64,000 nucleotides of DNA from Pricia mediterranea. GTDB lineage: Bacteria > Bacteroidota > Bacteroidia > Flavobacteriales > Flavobacteriaceae. The position numbers and the translations under genes were made by a program. Where the stretch lies: positions 2,788,501 through 2,852,500 of the forward strand of contig NZ_JAVTTP010000001.1 of assembly GCF_032248455.1 (NCBI RefSeq), read 5' to 3'. This document shows, piece after piece, positions 62,939 to 64,000 of this stretch. How positions within the stretch are numbered: position 1 is the first letter of the stretch; each line of letters starts with the position of its first letter. Below the pieces are notes generated by a model that made no database searches, was not told where the DNA came from, and saw nothing but the letters and a program-made list of their open reading frames with translations.

Positions 62939-64000
62939 TTACAGTACCGATGTGGATATCTCAATATCGGCATCCTTCCAAGCCTTGCCGAATTCTTCTT
63001 TAATTTCCTCAGCTTCTTCCTTTTTATTTTGTGCCATCAAGCTTTGGTAAAGACCCATTAAAGACCACCCGTTTTGACGGAGTTCTTCGAGATCTTCTCT
63101 ATATACTTTTTCGGCTTCCCCATATTTCTTGGCTTTCAATAACACGGAACCTAAGGTCTGTCTCGCCGGAATATGCCATGGCGCGGGTTCACTGTAAATC
63201 AATTGGTCTTCGAACACAACAGCCTCCCGAAGGTGTTCGATAGCTTTGGCCAAGTCGCCTTCCGCGGCAGCAACTTCACCTGATATTACGGCAAGTGCTA
63301 CCTTGGCTATACTTGAACTGGAGTTGGTATAATTGGCGACAATATTTTCGAGTTCCGGGTCGTTTTTCATGGTTTCAATAGCCACCAATTCTTCCTTGGC
63401 CTCTTTCAAATTATTCTTTCTTAGAAAGGCTATTGCCCGGGCATAGTGACGAATGAGTTTGAGGTGTTTGTAGTCATCCCCTTGATACGGTATCGTCAAT
63501 ATTTCGTTCCATTTGCCAAATCGGGTATAGGCCAAAAGGGGGGTAGAGGCAAAATCTTGCAAGAATGGTAGGCTTGCCAGTTCTGCCGCAGGCACTTTCT
63601 CCGCAGTTTTTTTGGCGGCATCGATAGCTGTCTTGCTATCGCCCAATAAACTGGCGGCCGACCACAAAAAATGCAGGTTATGCGGATAATAAGCCAAGGG
63701 GTACATTCCTTGCGCAAAACATTGCGAGATATAATCCTCGTCGGCCAAAATGGCTTCCTGATTTGCCTTTACCGCATCTTGATAGCGACCTACACGAATA
63801 TAGATGTGCCCTGGCATATGTACGATATGCCCGGCAGCCGGCATCAAGGCCCCCAACTTGTCGGCACTGGGCACGGCAAGATCCGGATCGGTAAGCTCCA
63901 TCATGTGAATGTAATAATGATGTGCACCCGGATGATCGGGATCGAGTTGAATGGCCTTTTCCAAGGCCGACTTACCCTTTAGCGTATTGGAAGCGGGATT
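62939..64000 (-). CDS. TPR-repeat protein, 5' end beyond the window
   Basis: The frame is open from the stop at 62939-62941 to the right edge, at least 350 residues. TPR-like helices run through it (SALEKAIQLDPDHPGAHHYY, GRYQDAVKANQEAILADEDY, AKKYGEAEKVYREDLEELRQ). The segment AAGHIVHMPGHIYIRVGRYQ is characteristic of a family of large tetratricopeptide proteins found in Bacteroidota, with conserved HMPGHIY. No signal peptide is visible because the start is missing. Its function is unknown. Confidence 0.85.
   Translation of the reverse strand, partial: NPASNTLKGKSALEKAIQLDPDHPGAHHYYIHMMELTDPDLAVPSADKLGALMPAAGHIVHMPGHIYIRVGRYQDAVKANQEAILADEDYISQCFAQGMYPLAYYPHNLHFLWSAASLLGDSKTAIDAAKKTAEKVPAAELASLPFLQDFASTPLLAYTRFGKWNEILTIPYQGDDYKHLKLIRHYARAIAFLRKNNLKEAKEELVAIETMKNDPELENIVANYTNSSSSIAKVALAVISGEVAAAEGDLAKAIEHLREAVVFEDQLIYSEPAPWHIPARQTLGSVLLKAKKYGEAEKVYREDLEELRQNGWSLMGLYQSLMAQNKKEEAEEIKEEFGKAWKDADIEISTSVL

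Overview
The window looks like chromosomal DNA from a marine-type Flavobacteriaceae (Bacteroidota). The evidence is a complete gldKLMN type IX secretion/gliding cluster, promoters of the Bacteroidota form TTG-N~20-TAnnTTTG, a 46-bp-repeat type II-C-like CRISPR array, SusE-free but lipoprotein-rich gene content, and conserved flavobacterial gene orders (miaB / AAA+ regulator / lptE / TPR / secG / groES / groEL and topA / formimidoylglutamase-like / gldKLMN). The genus cannot be fixed from the sequence; a Maribacter/Zobellia-like relative is a guess.

Region 1 (1-5.3 kb) is the most unusual part. The right part of a CRISPR array (30 repeats in view, continuing off the left edge; no cas gene in the window) ends in two 104-bp hybrid units. 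In each, 30 nt of the repeat is joined to array-flank sequence. Then, exactly where one spacer should sit, comes a 2,200-bp segment that holds a decayed phage tape-measure gene, a lipoprotein gene, a 68-codon gene and a cut-off upstream gene. It is closed on the right by one degenerate CRISPR repeat, a normal 30-nt spacer and the array-end flank. My favoured reading is homologous recombination between two neighbouring spacers and two protospacers about 2.2 kb apart in one phage.

Region 2 (5.3-15.1 kb) is housekeeping: msrB, a periplasmic-type DNA/RNA endonuclease, the cell-shape operon mreB-mreC-mreD-PBP2-rodA (minus strand, promoter visible), purH and a GAF-type free-methionine sulfoxide reductase. 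Region 3 (15.2-16.4 kb) is the scar of a metal-related locus: an HYC_CC_PP protein, the N-terminus of a TonB-dependent receptor and the C-terminus of a heavy-metal-associated protein. Region 4 (16.5-21 kb) has an L-2-hydroxyglutarate oxidase-like gene and a compact MscS / MgtE_N-CBS / MgtE operon. Region 5 (21-28.7 kb) is the minus-strand miaB-to-groEL chain, with a sigma-54-like promoter in front of groES and two different heptamer tandem repeats between genes.

Region 6 (28.8-43 kb) contains an LVIVD-repeat lipoprotein, topA, an arginase-fold protein with substituted metal ligands, gldKLMN, an FAD oxidoreductase, a DUF983 protein and an ABC-F ATPase. Region 7 (43-54.3 kb) contains an LRR secreted protein, two Gfo/Idh/MocA oxidoreductases, a sulfatase-modifying-factor-like lipoprotein, YceI, two SDRs, a fatty-acid hydroxylase and a tight five-gene putative sugar-oxidation operon (MocA-SDR-SIS-FAD-phosphotriesterase family). 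Region 8 (54.4-64 kb) starts with an M28 peptidase. It then has a mosaic of insertion-sequence ends, a transposase piece and a group II intron 3' end, fused to an AT-rich DUF262-FRG two-gene cassette that is a candidate defence system. After this come a secreted beta-propeller-like protein, a serine hydrolase, a YdhR monooxygenase, a DUF1080 protein and a TPR protein running off the right edge.
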